Shown here one piece after another: positions 32,173 to 45,530 of a stretch of 64,000 bases of DNA (position 1 is its first letter; each line of letters begins with the position of its first letter). The notes under the pieces are model-generated. The model did not search any database, had not been told where the DNA came from, and worked only from the letters and a program-made list of their open reading frames with translations. The stretch is from Polytrichum commune (Eukaryota; Streptophyta; Polytrichopsida; Polytrichales; Polytrichaceae): contig OX485805.1 of NCBI GenBank assembly GCA_950295325.1, positions 32,353,501-32,417,500 on the forward strand, in the 5' to 3' direction. Position numbers and translations under genes: made by a program.

Positions 32173-35017
32173 GTCATAAGATGTCCATGGGTTATGGTCA
32201 CTTTACATTACAATATAAAGATGTATTGTAGCACCATAGCTGGTTCGTGCACCTCAAAATGAATATATATTTTTTTTTGAAAAATAAGGTTCGTCAACTA
32301 AAAATATAATTTATGAAACGTCGTCAGTCCTATGGATTATAAATATATATTTTAAAAATAAATTGGTAAGGTCCGGTAGTATTGGAAGTAGGTTGTTGTT
32401 TTTTCATTCATTCGTGGCGGCTTCTTGGCCTTAAACCTAAGTATCCACCTTAACCTTACTTAGTGTGGCTCTTGTTTGTCTTTGCATAGTGTATGTGTTA
32501 GGTCTTTTGTATGTATTTGCACTTTGACATGTGTGAGAGAAGTGTTAGAAATGGCACCCAAAACAACGACAGGTTGATTTTGCTTTTTTCCTTATTAGCA
32601 AGGAGGAGAGGGAAATGGATATAGAAAGAGAGTTTCCGCTTTGGGTGAGCAAGGTGCTGAGCTATTAACATGTTAGCATGCAACCTCTTATGGCATGTTG
32701 ACGTGGTTGAAGCTTAGAAGAGTCCAAAATTTCCATTAATTATTTTTTTCCCTAATACAAATTTTCAGTTATTCATTTGATCGGGTTCATAATTTTGATT
32801 TTTTATTTATTTGGGAATTATTTTTGCACAAACCAACTATGGTGCTACGGTAATGCTTTCCTTTGAAAAGGTGGGCTCTATTTGGTATTCTATATTGTGA
32901 ACTAGGTATGCACCGCATACTTGCTATCACTTAATGCAAGTTTACCATATTTTTGAACTTGTAATGGTGATATATGCAAATCTTTCAAAAAAAACACAAT
33001 GTAATTATTTGCCACACCCTCGCTTACTCCAACAATGATCGCAATCAATACTTACCAAATCTAATTGAAGGGTTTAGTCAAAATAGTTAATTCATTTCAT
33101 CGTTATCTTGAATTGTAACTAACAATCAACAAGTGACAATGCAACCACCTTCCAAATACATCACAACTCATTCTTTCGGAGTCTAAATTATCACAAGAAC
33201 ATGTAATGTGTAAACATATAGATGGACCGATATGCATTCTTGACGTAGTCTTGCCACTCATTCTTGGGTGATGGATGGTTTCAAATCTACGAACTTGGCT
33301 TTAAGAACTATCAATTAATATGTAGTTATAAAATGTACCTAGACGTTGGGAACGAAGAGTGTGTTACGTTTCTTAATGTCTCCTCTATAAAAGCATTCAT
33401 CATCAACACATATGAGTTCCAAATACAACACTTACAAGTTGAACTACCCAATTGACATGCACTTGTCTTTTCTAAAATATTGAGAATGATGGACTTAGAG
33501 GCACCTATGTGAGTATGAAAGACCCATGTCTTTCTCAACATCAAATAATCATAAGGTAGATAAATTATGTAAAGTCCAACAAATATGATTTTAAAGAATT
33601 TGGATTCGTAATGTACTTGCCTTTCACATAATATCTATTAATATGTCATCCTAATACCTCCATAGGTACGTGCTAGGTAGTTAAAGAACTTTGGTCGTAC
33701 AAGTGACATTTTGTAGGGACTCCAATTAACATAATATTGACGTGTGGCAATTCGTTGGTTTTTAAAATTAATATGTGTCAAACTTGCTTACCGTCTTAAG
33801 ATATATGTTCAATTGCTTAACATGCCAACAACAAATGTCTCTACCGTAAAGTTAGCCCTTAACTTCCATATATAAGCATATTGTGGTTTCAATAATTCAT
33901 TTAAAAAAAAGCTTCTAGAGCTCGATTGTTATTTTACCTAAAAAAAAAGTTGTTGATGATGATTTTAAGATCACATCAATACGGTAGCAATAATTAGTAG
34001 GTAGTAATAATTAATATTTATTTAATAATTAATTTAGAGTAATTAAACTTTGATGGATTATGATAAATACATGCAATAAAATTTGGGTCCAAATTTTCAG
34101 GATTATATTAAGAAGAGATATATACTTTGAGGTAAGAAAAAGGGTCCGTAGAAAACTGTCAATTTTCAATCAAAATAATATGAAGCTACTATACATACAT
34201 GCATACATACATCAACAAAGGGAAGAGTTACTTCATCGTTGATTTTTAAAATCTCTTGTGAACAACCATCTTTTCATATTGGAATGGGATCATTGCCATT
34301 GATAGGAAAATTTCATGAGGAACACAATGATACCTATTGCAACCTTCCTAGCACCTTCCTTTCGGACGAATTTGCCTTCAAGAGTCCTTCATAAGATCAA
34401 AACGAGCCTCCTAGAAAGTTAACATATACAACCAAGTGATGTTGTACTAATTTTGTTACCAACATTTTGTGAGAGCAAGTTGAGTGTTGTATAAGCATCA
34501 AATGAGCATCCAACACTAGCCAAAGGAATGTTTCAATTGTGGGAGCACGTGCAAGCTTCTTTCCATTTCATCAATCCTAAAGAAGTGTCAAAAGTGTTAT
34601 CATAGCATGACCAATCATATTCAAGTTGTTGTAGCTTCCAAAGGAGGGTGGAAAAAATATTGATCAATAGGTAGATGTAGGTTACAAAATTGAGTCAATA
34701 TATACAGTTATCTTCGAACCATTGTTTCTCCATGTGTAGTTTTGCAATAGACACGAGACCTTGGAGTTGATGTACTAGACTATGGCTATTAACTTACATA
34801 AGTGAAAGTTTATATGTTTTGTATTTTTTTGCATGGCATTGTGTGTGAAAATTGATGTAGTGAGTCACTAACTCAATTTTGAGACTCATTTTAGGTACTG
34901 AACGATATGGCAAGGAGGCACCCTCAATGGATTTGCCACTTACTATTTTTTATTTACTTTTTAGTTGCAAAAAGTAGCAACTTTTGAGTCTCTTGATTGT
35001 CCAACATTGTATTAGCA
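32173..35017. other. AT-rich intergenic, no gene seen
   Basis: Scanned both strands. Only short frames without motifs (32498-32683, 33264-33455, 34060-34242). Confidence 0.55.
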
Positions 35018-35360
35018 AAACTATACTAAATAAGCCTATTAGTCTGGGTAGAAAATCAACATGGACCACACTAATTTTCTAGTTGAGGTGGAATTAATTT
35101 GGGTCCAAGACCTTGGGTCTTCCCTTGAATCTTCATGAAGACTTCCGACCAACACATCAAATATTAGTTATAGGAAATAGTAGTGCAAAAAAAATAAAAA
35201 AATCATCCACATTGATTTTCTAGAAAAAATAATTAATGTAGCCCACCCTACTTCTAAAAATTTAGAAATTCACACCAATGTTAGAAATTTAGCATGGATT
35301 GAAAATTAATGTGGACTGCATTAATTTTCATTATGAGAATTAGCATGGGATGTAGAATAT
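35018..35360 (+). repeat. Dispersed repeat family R1, copy 2
   Basis: Collinear with 9384-9740 (ACTATACTAAATA at the start, GGGTCCAAGACC, GACTTCCGACCAACAC, ATTTTCATTATGAGAAT near the end). Internal AT-rich parts have diverged. Class unknown. Confidence 0.6.
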
Positions 35361-35410
35361 GATTATAGCCCACAACATTAAGATTGTTTAGAAAAGTGCA
35401 AGAGCCCCCA

Positions 35411-37060
35411 TTAAGATGTAATGGTGAAACCCTGTTGTATTGTTTGATCATGAAAGGAAGATGCTTGGCCATCTTCTTTAAGCCTAGATGCCCATGTCAT
35501 AGCATCATTCTCACAAGTTTTCAAATGGTATTGTATTACAACTATTTTACTTTCTAACTTTGACATATGAGAAATGTCGTGATATTTTGATGTTGTCATA
35601 GATGTCTCACAATTAGAGATGTGAGAATCCAATCATTTCATATGAGTGTGAAATATGTTGATGGTATGCATGGTTTCCATACTATATATTATTTCACGAG
35701 TTTCATGCATTATTTCCCATTAGTTTCAAACACTGTGCTAGGGTTTGTACATTGCCTTGTAGATTATTAACCTCATTGGAAAGAGAGGTATTGAGCTCAA
35801 TTGAAAATATTTCTTTGATTTGATGTTTCAAGAATGTTGTGTTCAAGTCAGTTTTTCTCATAAAGTTGCTTTACAATAGCCCATTGGATCATATTTGGTT
35901 GTTGCATAGTCACACCCAATGCGGAAGCCAAGCTCTTAAGATTGTCTTTGTCCATTTCCATACTAGATTCATAATTGAAAAAAATAAAAAATGGGAGAGC
36001 GGTTTGTTATCCAACGAGACCTCGATCTTGGACTCCGCAAATTTCATGTAGGAAGATGAACCATTTAGCCATGTGTTAATACTTGTGGGGTTGCCTCTCT
36101 CCAAATCCTTGTGCGCATGCTCGCCAACAATTGATATTCCCATAACCTTTATGTTTTCTCTATGTGATATTGTGCCAAATGCATCTTTAAGAAATGTAAG
36201 TTGTGCTTGAGAATTCAAATTTTGCATTTGGCTTTTGAGTTCAATAATATTATATCGATTTGCTATGTGCCAATAGCACATTTGATCATATCTTTTAGAT
36301 GTGGGGCCTTCCGCAAGCATAATCAAATAGAAACTACCAATGAAGTTCCACAACTTGCGTGGTAAACTCGGGGGATATTCATGAGTCCTAAGGCCATTGG
36401 GTCATAATGAAGAGAATATGTGTGGAAATTCTTGATGAGATAATGCAACCAATGTGTCATGTTGGAGACAGAGACAACGAGGGCCAAATAATCACTTATA
36501 GGTGGGAAAAAGAAAGAAGACGAGGAAGAAATAAATAAAAATGTTTGTGGACCACCGCAACCAGGTTCATCAACCAAGATTCAAGGTTTAGGGTTTTTAA
36601 GAGCAATATGATTGCCAATTTCAGGAAATGTGATTGTAGGAATACAAGGCAAGTGTGTATATCCATGTGCCTCTAATTGCCTCACAAAATCCCAAAAACA
36701 ACTATTGGACATCCTCGTCATAATATTTGGATAGCCAAAAACAATGAAGTCATGGAACTTGTTGGCACCAATATGTCCTCTTGGCAAGGATAACACTCTG
36801 TAGTTGGATGATTGCTCTATGGACAATGTCATTCCCAATTACACAAGTGCAAACATTGGGTGCAATGGATCAAGCAAGATTTAGCTTGAGAGTTCAAAGA
36901 CAGTAGAATTACTACTTGAACGAAACTTGTCTCCAATAAACTTGAAAGGCATGTGTGTACACCCGACAACCTCTATATAACCTTCACCATGAGTTTGTCG
37001 CATAAGGAATTGTCAAGTCAGAAGTCCTCTAACATGCACATAAAATCCATAACCTTACCA
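35411..37060 (-). pseudogene. Decayed protein-coding stretch of unknown family
   Basis: On the minus strand a series of frames follow one another with few stops: about 37060-36850 (contains QTHGEGYIEVVGCTHMPFKF), 36838-36581 (NYRVLSLPRGHIGANKFHDF, GYTHLPCIPTITFPEIGNH), 36577-36323, 36353-35910 (LKSQMQNLNSQAQLTFLKDA) and 35632-35411. Together these would give 450-500 residues of normal-looking, non-repetitive protein. I do not recognise the family. Several stops and frame changes make it a relic, either an element ORF or a host gene. It could partly be chance in AT-poor sequence. Confidence 0.4.
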
Positions 37061-40000
37061 TGGGTATAAGGATGTGCTAAGCCTGTGGCCACTGCTTGGA
37101 GTTTGCTATGAGTTTGTTGGGCAAGGTAATCCACATTAGCCTTTTGGCTTCCCAGACTTTTAAACCATTGTAGATGTCTTCCTTGACCTTGTACCATATG
37201 TAATTTTCTTGGATTGTTTTAGGTGATAGCAAAAACTTGAACTATAACCTTTAGTTTTGCATTTTGATGCACATTTATGTATTTATTTTATTTCATTTGG
37301 AATTTATTTTAAAGTTCCTTGTGACAAACATGTTAATTTGGTTTGTTCAAATGTTGGTTCATATTAATACTTCTTTATTATGAATTATTTTAGTTTTATA
37401 TACTTGGAAGAAAAACATTGGAGTGGGGTACCCACTTGGAAACAAGAGACCTTGTGTGCAAATGACCGTTTAGTGTTGTGTGGGTGCAGGTATTTGAACC
37501 CACATCTTTCCCATCCCAAGTCCATTATGGCCATCCTTACAACCTATTCTTCAAGAAGAGAATGACGATATTTCAAGTTCACCCATATTTTTTCCCATCT
37601 CTATTTCCATCTTATGTGTTATTATTAAGACCCTTCAAGGTATTTAACAAAAGTGGATTTTTGTTCAAATTACTCAAAGTGAACACCATTTGCTCACCCC
37701 AAAGCGGCATGGATGAGCATGGGGTGAACCCATTGAAAGCCACCTCGTGCAAGTATGTTTGGGACATAATAACAGCCTCGTAGAGCTAAGGGGGCATCAT
37801 CCTTAATTCAAACAAGTAGAGGTGAATATGTACCTAGTACAAATCTAAGGTACATATGCCCAAAACCAACAATGAACTTAAAAACCAACATTATGTAACA
37901 TAGTCCTACATTTGGGAACTTCAACTTTGCTTGCATTTTGGAAATTTGGATTGGCAAGGGCGCATGAACTTTGACACAATTACTGCTCAAATTGTCCAAA
38001 ACAACCAATCATTGATGGTGACAAGTGGAGCAAACAATGCTTGGATGGTCCATAATTACCAATGCGATAGACTAGGAACATATGGACTCAAACTAGCCCA
38101 AATTAGTATACGACGTTGGTATGTAATACCAGCGTCATATATGGGTATGCATAATACCTTAAATGTTTATTCAGTTTGAGCACTCATACCTATCTATATT
38201 GGCTCCCTACATGCCAACATGCCAACATGCATCATATATTTTTATCGTGGCCATCTAGCTTACTTTGTTGTACGAAAGGAACTCATTGGGTTACTTAGAA
38301 CCCAAGGCGGAATATTGTCGAGGGAGCTTTAGGTATATCATGTGTGTAGAGTTTATAACACTAAACCGGGGCAAAGCAACTATAGTGGATGCCGGTTTGA
38401 CCGACCAGCATCAATTTCAAGACCCATGACATACGCTCACTTTTTTACACCTTTTCCAACAACAATAACAAATGTATGTGAACTCTTGGACACTTCTTCA
38501 CATATCTTCCACGAGACTTGGAAAGAGTGCCAACACGAAAGTCATGTCAAACCGAGACATTGTGTGTCAAATCAATTGTGATAGGGAGGTTGGGAAGGGG
38601 GGGGAGAGGGTTTAAACATTTATATTTTGTTAAAATTGGACCCCAACTGGACTATAAGGTCTAGTATGAGGAATGCAACATGCTTGAGTTGTGTGAGAAA
38701 ATTTATTGGTAGAATTGTACATGTGGGCATGCTTATGATGATCATCACGGTGATATACAATCATATTATTATATTATCATTTCTTACACATATTTAACAT
38801 CAGAAAAATAGATGTGATGGTATTTTTGTCTTGTAAATATAATGTCTTTATATAAACAAAAAATATAAAATTTTGGTAGAATCATGGAATAATATAGTTT
38901 TCATTGAAAATTCATAATATACTGTTAATATCATCTTGAATCGATTGACTTGTCAAATTATCCCTTGTGATGTGAACATTTTATTGAGAATGCTCAATCA
39001 AAAAAATAAGAGAATTATAGTTGAGGTCATATCAAAAAATTAGGACTCTAAACAACAATGAGTAATTCTTGATCACCTCCATACAATGTCTTGAGATCAG
39101 AGATAACTTTCTTGTGTCTTTATGGGTTAAGGAGGTGTAACATAGATATTGTAGTCCATAATAGGTAGTTTCAATGTTCTTTGAGTTATTTGCAAATTTT
39201 ATGAAACAATTGGGTTTTTTTTGGTCAAAATCTTTCATTTTTGTAAGAACCATTATATATATATATATATCAAGAATGAAAAAATTGAAAATTGATTAGA
39301 TCACTTGATGTTGGTTACATGAATTGTCCATGTGATTAAGGTAATCACTTAACTTAGTAAATGATGACCATGTCGACACAAGTACCTTCAAACAAATTGC
39401 ATGATGTGATGATGACCCGAAAGGTTACCTCTATAGTAAAGCCCCACCCTAGATATTTTACGAATTGATGGGCCTTGATGGGTTCCATGGTACTACATAT
39501 GCAATGGTTTTTCGCCTTGTCCAACAATGTCATGTAATATGCTCTAGTTGGTTGCATCATTTGTAAAATCTTATGTGACGACTTAGAAGCATGTTTTCCA
39601 TCCACACATGCCATGAAAAGAGGATTGCTTTGTCAAACATGGACAATTTCTCTATCTTAGTGGGCTTACCATTTTACTATGAATCAAGTTCCTTGATAAG
39701 TTCATCCGATCACCAATATGACACCAATAGCTACAATAAATGGAATTGTGCACAAGTAGTACATTGGCACCCTAATAGATCTTTGATTTGGACAACACTC
39801 CGAGACTTTGAATATTCCGTCATGAATTGAACACGACTCCGAAAATTCAACACGGAGTGGATTTTGGACATTGAGACTCATCATATTGTTTGAAACTCCT
39901 CGATTTCGAAGGGTGCATCATAAGAACGCCCCCGTGAACATCATAAGTATAGCCAACGGGTCAACTATCGCCTTTCTTGGCTTAACGGGACAAGATAGAA

Positions 40001-40795
40001 TGCTCAATGTTCCATACCATTTGATTAATCATGAATGTATGAATATGTTGATACACTCTTGAACAACAACATTGGCATTTGTTTGACAATTTGCTTGATA
40101 ATGTGTACATACCAACATTTGATTGGTATAAAGGTTCTCACGCTATCAAGTAGGGTATGATGTCAATGGTCTCTTGGGATCCTACCACTAAATAATGAAG
40201 CGCTTACTCGATAAAAATTTGGAAACATCTCATTAGAGTCTCAATGAAATCAAAATCATTTAATTTGGGGTTGTATTGCACATGTTTGTGGTGTAGGTAT
40301 TGATCTTGTATTGATCTAGATCTACCTTTAGTGTAGTAACAAAGGTTTCATGGATGAAAACATGTGTATACCAACAATGATGGGCCACACGAGCATTTGC
40401 ATTTGCTTTGGGATTGGGGCATAAGGGGGACATTGGATATTAGTTATCTTACTTACGAACCTATATTTGAGTGGTATGTGGTTTGGTGTGGTTCCAAAAA
40501 AGTACACCAAAATGACACACATTTAACATAGTTTAGATTACATGTTCGAAATATGATAATCATTTTTAGTTTGACAATCAACATAATAGGGGGAACTCAT
40601 ATACAAAATTTGAAGTAAAATTAGAATGTTTTCTTTTATAGTGAATAAAATATTCATATGAGCTTTGATTTTTTTGGAAGAAAGTGACCACGCTCTCGAT
40701 TTGGATTTGCTAACCATCTTGTACTAATTGCATGTAATCTATCCTAGGGGAAGTGGGTTGGTTGGAGAATGTAACCATTTAAGACCTCTATGTCT

Positions 40796-40837
<42 letters not shown>

Positions 40838-41639
40838 TATATATATATATATAACAAATGAATACATATGGTTACTTTAATGGGCAGTGAATAGTTGGAA
40901 TGGGTACTATGTCAAGAGCACATACTCTTTGGTGGATTTTAATTCTTAAATTTTGTGTAAAATTTTAATATGTTTGTCAACGACGTTTTGATTACATTTC
41001 ATGTTATGTGATTCAATGGACATGTAGAGGCAATATTGTATCAAAGCATGTATGAGAGTCTTCCAATGTAAGACCCTACCCTCCATGTGTGTTAATATCA
41101 TTACCCCCATGGTTTTAACTTTTAAGTATAATGGTACAAATTGAAACAAACTCAATTGCAAGACGTAACCAAGACAAAACAAACAACCACCGTGGGGAAA
41201 AATCCCAAACATTCTACGTAATTGGCCTTGTTAGGTCACACCTAAAACCCCATGAGGACATTTTTGTCCTTCACCTCGATGTCTTGTGAATCTTGTCAAA
41301 GTTTTCTATCACATCCAAAAGCTCGATCATGAAATTGCATGCATGTTCATTCTCTATACCTCATGAAAGTGCTCACATCTCAAGATAGAGAGGCTTTTGA
41401 TAATGTGATGGCCTCGAGATCTTAGTAGGCTTGCAACCCTCCACCAATCTACAATGCATATGATTCCAACCAATCATATCAAGTATCTCATCAAATATGA
41501 GATTTATGATTATGATGGGGTTTCATACCAATTCACTTATAAAAGATTGGATTTGTTTTTCAATGTGTTTTGTTTTATTTTATAGATGTGATCCTTTGAC
41601 AATGCCTCACAACTTCTCTCATGCTATAGTTCTCGAAAA
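37061..41639. other. AT-rich intergenic, no gene recognised
   Basis: Contains TA tracts (39254-39271). Minus-strand frames at 39354-39884 (MACVDGKHASKSSHKILQMM...) read like decayed coding sequence but match nothing I know. Nothing else could be supported. Confidence 0.45.
40799..40852 (+). repeat. Compound (AC)n(AT)n microsatellite
   Basis: About 18 AC units followed by GATAT and eight AT units. Alternating purine-pyrimidine, able to adopt left-handed or cruciform structure. Confidence 0.95.
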
Positions 41640-42664
41640 ACCCTTAGATTTGTTGATCTATGACAAGTATCTTAGAATATGCTTTGTCCCTTGTGTTCCT
41701 TGTAGGTGTATAGGGGTCGACTCTTTGTGTCATGTTCCGTAACCTTTATGGATATTCCAAAGTTTTAGGTCATTGTCCACACTAGCCCTTATTATGCGTA
41801 GGTGTCCACATGTTTTCAAGATCAACCATACAATGAGATTTGCAAGCTTGCTCTATGAAACATTCACGAAGCAAAATTGTTGATACAAAATTGAAGAACA
41901 TATCCGTACGGTTGAACCTTCTATACAAGGTCACGGGCTTTGTGTAAGCATTTTCAAAGAAAAACCTCAGAAGAAACTTCTTAAAATGAACATGGCATTA
42001 GTTTGCTCATGTAATTTGTAGATGTTTCCATCTTATGATGACTTGTGCCTTCTTTTAAAATTACGAAAGAATACAATCGTAATTGTAGAGTGTGAACAAC
42101 ATTTGTTGATGAAATTGAAACTTGTCACCCAGTTCATTGAAGTTGATGTTTTGCTTCTAATTATTGTCGTCATCCTACATACATAATCATCTCGGTGGTA
42201 CACAAAGCAAAACTGGAAACGAACATACTGTGACCATCATGTCTTATGAATTATTTTAGTTCAATTCTTTGAAAACAATTATATAGATGATTTAAACATT
42301 TTACTTTAATTTGTTATCTTGCATGAATAGAGAAAAATAGTCCTACCAAAGTCTTTTGGAGATAAACACCGTTTGAGGATCAAAAGTCAATAATTTTCAT
42401 GTATATAACATTTATGGTGAGAAAATTGTTCACCGGTTGGGGGTTGCCCATGAGTGCAAGGTTAGGTGCATCCACCTCATGTTTGACCCCACACATTGGG
42501 CACCTAATAAGTAATAAGCTCATTAAGGTGGCAACAACAAGGGCCGTGGACCTTGGGCAAAGACTTGGGGAACACTATTCGGCTTCCAACAAAAACCCTT
42601 GGATTTGTTCATTGATAGCATTGAGGGAACGGTTTACTCCTCCTCATGTTCTTAGAGACTTTTA

Positions 42665-42768
42665 GGGATGAAGGGCCGGTTTACACCATGGACCATGAAG
42701 TTGGACCATGGAAGATGGCCTTTTCCCATGGTTCAACTTGACGGTCCAACTTTCATGGTTCGATTTAA

Positions 42769-42799
<31 letters not shown>

Positions 42800-43309
42800 C
42801 TGACAAAGTCTTTGGGCCCCGCACTAGGTGTAAACCGAATGTGGACGAAGAGGAATGACCATGCACCCAAAAGTGGATGCGTTGAATTTTTTTTAATAAA
42901 TGTCCAAAGAGGCAATTTTAAAAAATAAATTAAAGTTTGATCATTCTTTTGTTCATCACTTTATTTATTTTGTTCATCTCGAATATCTAGTCTTCATCTT
43001 CTCTTCCATAAAAAAGCATTGCATTGTAATTTAATTAAAAAAAAATTTCTCTGCCATGAGCCATTGTTTTTTTCTTTCTTTCTTTCTATGTGAACACCTC
43101 TTTTGCCTCTCCTACCACAAAACCTACTGGACCATGTCAATGGATATTGTAAGCCTTAAAACATGTCTTTTGGGGATCTTGAACTCTGTGGTTACTTTGA
43201 CATTCTTTCCTTGGTGTAAACCGAAGTGGTCCCCGGATGAGTTCAATAGCCAATCACAAATTTTACAGGGCCTTCGGACGACTTCATGGTCCATGGTATA
43301 AACAATCCC
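42665..43309. mobile_element. Tourist-like MITE, family B, copy 2 (inverted relative to copy 1)
   Basis: Ends carry GGTTTACACCATGGACCATG on the left and its near complement on the right (CATGGTCCATGGTATAAAC), with outermost GGGAT/ATCCC. TTA precedes and TAA follows, so the target duplication is slightly altered. The interior (43056-43301) is the reverse complement of 15961-16194. A (TA)n tract (42767-42793) has expanded inside. It sits in a unit of the 270-bp repeat, whose sequence resumes directly after it (CTCTTTGTATTTCATGTCC). Confidence 0.82.
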
Positions 43310-43470
43310 TAACTCTTTGTATTTCATGTCCCGTGGCCTTTATGGATATCCGAATATTTTAGGTCATTGTTGAGATGAAGTGCATCCAACTATTGTTGGG
43401 CACTTAGTAACAAACTCATAAAGGAGGCCCACAACAAGGGCAATGAGAACTTGGGAAAAGGCTCAGACAA

Positions 43471-43672
43471 CACTACAACACTTATGGTATTTAGGGTCGC
43501 TTACGATTTGAACGTACATCGTGCTATAGCTTTTTAATACTGCTATCATTTTCCACCAACAAAGGTCAACTCGGTTGTTTAATTTGGGCACTATCATAAC
43601 ATCAACAACAAAGTATTATAACAATGTGTAACTCTATATAGTAAGTGACACAAAACACCATAAAATGGTGTA
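43471..43672. mobile_element. MITE family C, copy 3 (most diverged)
   Basis: Starts CACTACAACACTTATGGTAT and TTAGGGTCGCTTAC, with inner GTGCTATAGC; the right part has ACAATGTGTAACTC and TAGTAAGTGACACA. 202 bp. Inserted in the 270-bp repeat between its GGCCCACAACAAGGGC and CCTCCAATTTGTT parts. Confidence 0.65.
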
Positions 43673-43924
43673 TCTGACTGCCACCCAAAGGCCTCCAATT
43701 TGTTAATTTATAACACACCTTCGAGAAAACACTTTTTTATCCCCCCCCCCCTCACGTCCCTCGTAGGCTTTTAAGGCTCGACTCTTTGTATGTCATGTCC
43801 CAGGGCCTTTATGGATATTTGAACGTCTCAGGCGATTGTCGAGATTTAGGTGTACCCACCACCTTATGCCCGACCCCACATGTTTTGTAAGTTACCCAAT
43901 AGCAAGCTTAGAAAGGAGGCTCAC

Positions 43925-44475
43925 AAACAAGAAAACGGTAGAACCGTGAGGCTCTATCCCTTACTACAAAAGACTACAATTATAGCTGTCCACTTTGCTC
44001 ATGCCAATTCATGGCTATTTACTATACCAAACTTTTCTTGGATTTTGTGCATCCTCTTCTCAAATGCGAGTCAAAGATTGAAGCTACTCATTTATCACCC
44101 GAAATCTTTAAAATAAATAATCAAGAACTGCTGAACGAAATAACTATGGTTAACTAGATTTCTTTCAATGCATTTTAGGGAGCATTTATACATACATACA
44201 TATATAGTCAACATCCACATTAAACAAGAAAACGGTAAAACCGTGAGGCTCTATCCTTTACTATGAAAGACTACAATTGTAGTTGTCCACTTTACTCATG
44301 CCAATCCATGGTTACTTACTATACCAAACCTTTCTTGGATTTTGTGCACCTTCATCTCAAATGCGGGACAAGGATTGAAGCTATTCATTTATCACCCGAA
44401 AATTTCAAAATAAATAATCAAGAACTACCGAAATAACTATAATTAACTAGATTCTTTCAATGCATTTTAGGAAGC

Positions 44476-44519
<44 letters not shown>

Positions 44520-44545
44520 CACTATAGTTAACATCCACATTAAAT
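43925..44545 (+). repeat. Tandem duplication, period 297 bp, with (TA)n expansion
   Basis: 43925-44221 and 44222-44545 are adjacent direct copies (AACAAGAAAACGGTA, CCGTGAGGCTCTATCC, TTCTTGGATTTTGTGCA, TTTCAATGCATTTTAGG, GTCAACATCCACATTAAA). The ATACATACATATATA tract of copy 1 corresponds to a 40-bp TA run (44478-44518) in copy 2. Identity is about 85-90%. Confidence 0.9.
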
Positions 44546-44875
44546 AAAGTGGATCAAAAATAACAAGAACAAATAATGTCCAAGTGTGAACGCAAAGTGG
44601 TTAAGAAATTTGCTCTTGAAACGAAGAAGTTGATGCATAGTCTCTGTCCTACAGAACAGAGCCAACAACAACAAGGGCGATATATATATAGGACCCCTAA
44701 AGGTTAATTGGGAAGAAGGCTTGGGCCACACTACAGTAGAGGACAGTGCACTACATACTCTACTTCTACGGCACCTCGTTCCAGCAACACTTGACGGCCA
44801 TGTCTTGCACGTAACTTTTTTTTACTCAGATAAGGCCGAGGGGGAAAAGGGTCCTCATAGTTACTGACTGTTACC

Positions 44876-44983
44876 ATGGCCGCCGGGGTCAGGGTTAAAA
44901 AGCGTGCCGGCGTTCGAAAAACAAAGTCAAATTCGGTACAAGCAAGCAGAAGGGGGGGGGGCCTTGGTGTTGTTGGAGTTTAA
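44876..44983 (+). CDS. Possible 35-residue basic small ORF
   Basis: ATG in a strong context (ACCATGGCC) followed by MAAGVRVKKRAGVRKTKSNS, a G-run encoding Gly, and a stop. Very basic, like a nuclear-localisation or DNA-binding tail. No homology recognised. It may be chance, a first exon, or a short translated ORF. The frame depends on the exact length of the ten-G run at 44952-44961. Confidence 0.2.
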   Translation: MAAGVRVKKRAGVRKTKSNSVQASRRGGGLGVVGV

Positions 44984-45486
44984 ACTTATGTTGGCCAATG
45001 CTGACTCACCTCGCAAAATTGACCTGACTCCTGCCCCCCCTGCGTTCCCAGAAACCCTCATGGGGGAAAAGTCCCATGTTCCCAGCGCCGCGTTCCCAAC
45101 GTTCCCACGTTCCCGTGGCTTCTGAGTGCATGTTGTACGTCACTTGCGAGTCATCATGTCACAGTAGCCTTAGGGGGGGCCTCGGGCAGACCCAAAATTA
45201 AGTTATTGGCCTTCCATGATTGCCCCTGCCCGAGCTCCGGGTTGCCGTGGGCCCTCACCCGGATGGAGGTGTCGTAAGTAACCGACCGCAACGCAACGGC
45301 CAATACATAATAGTAGTGGTAATAATTGGGCACCGCTTGTGGCATAATTGGGAATGGTAATGGCTGGGGTTGCCTGAAATTGGGGATCCTTGTTAGGGCC
45401 TCTTACTGTATTGCATTGCATGCCAAATTTGAGAGAGAGAGAGGTGGAGTTAAATTTTCCTATGGAGTACCCTAGTAGGGACCGGA

Positions 45487-45530
45487 GTTCTTCTTCTTCT
45501 TCTTCTTCTTCTTCTTCTTCTTCTTCTTCC
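45487..45530 (+). repeat. (TTC)n microsatellite
   Basis: Fourteen or so perfect TTC units, pure pyrimidine on this strand. Confidence 0.95.

Larger units (their letters stand above)
41640..43936 (+). repeat. Tandem-type repeat of about 270 bp, interrupted by two MITEs
   Basis: Shared word order: GACTCTTTGTATGTCATGTC, CCTTTATGGATAT, TTTTAGGTCATTGT, AGGTGCATCCACC, CCCACACATTGGGCACCTAA, GGAGGCCCACAACAAGGGC, and a CCTCATGTTCTTAGAGAC/CCCTCGTAGGC stretch. Copies begin near 41711 (partial), 42461, 43383 and 43852. Subtracting the MITE at 42665-43309 the spacing is 277 bp; subtracting the MITE at 43471-43672 it is about 267 bp. So the array predates both insertions. No coding content identified. Confidence 0.7.
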
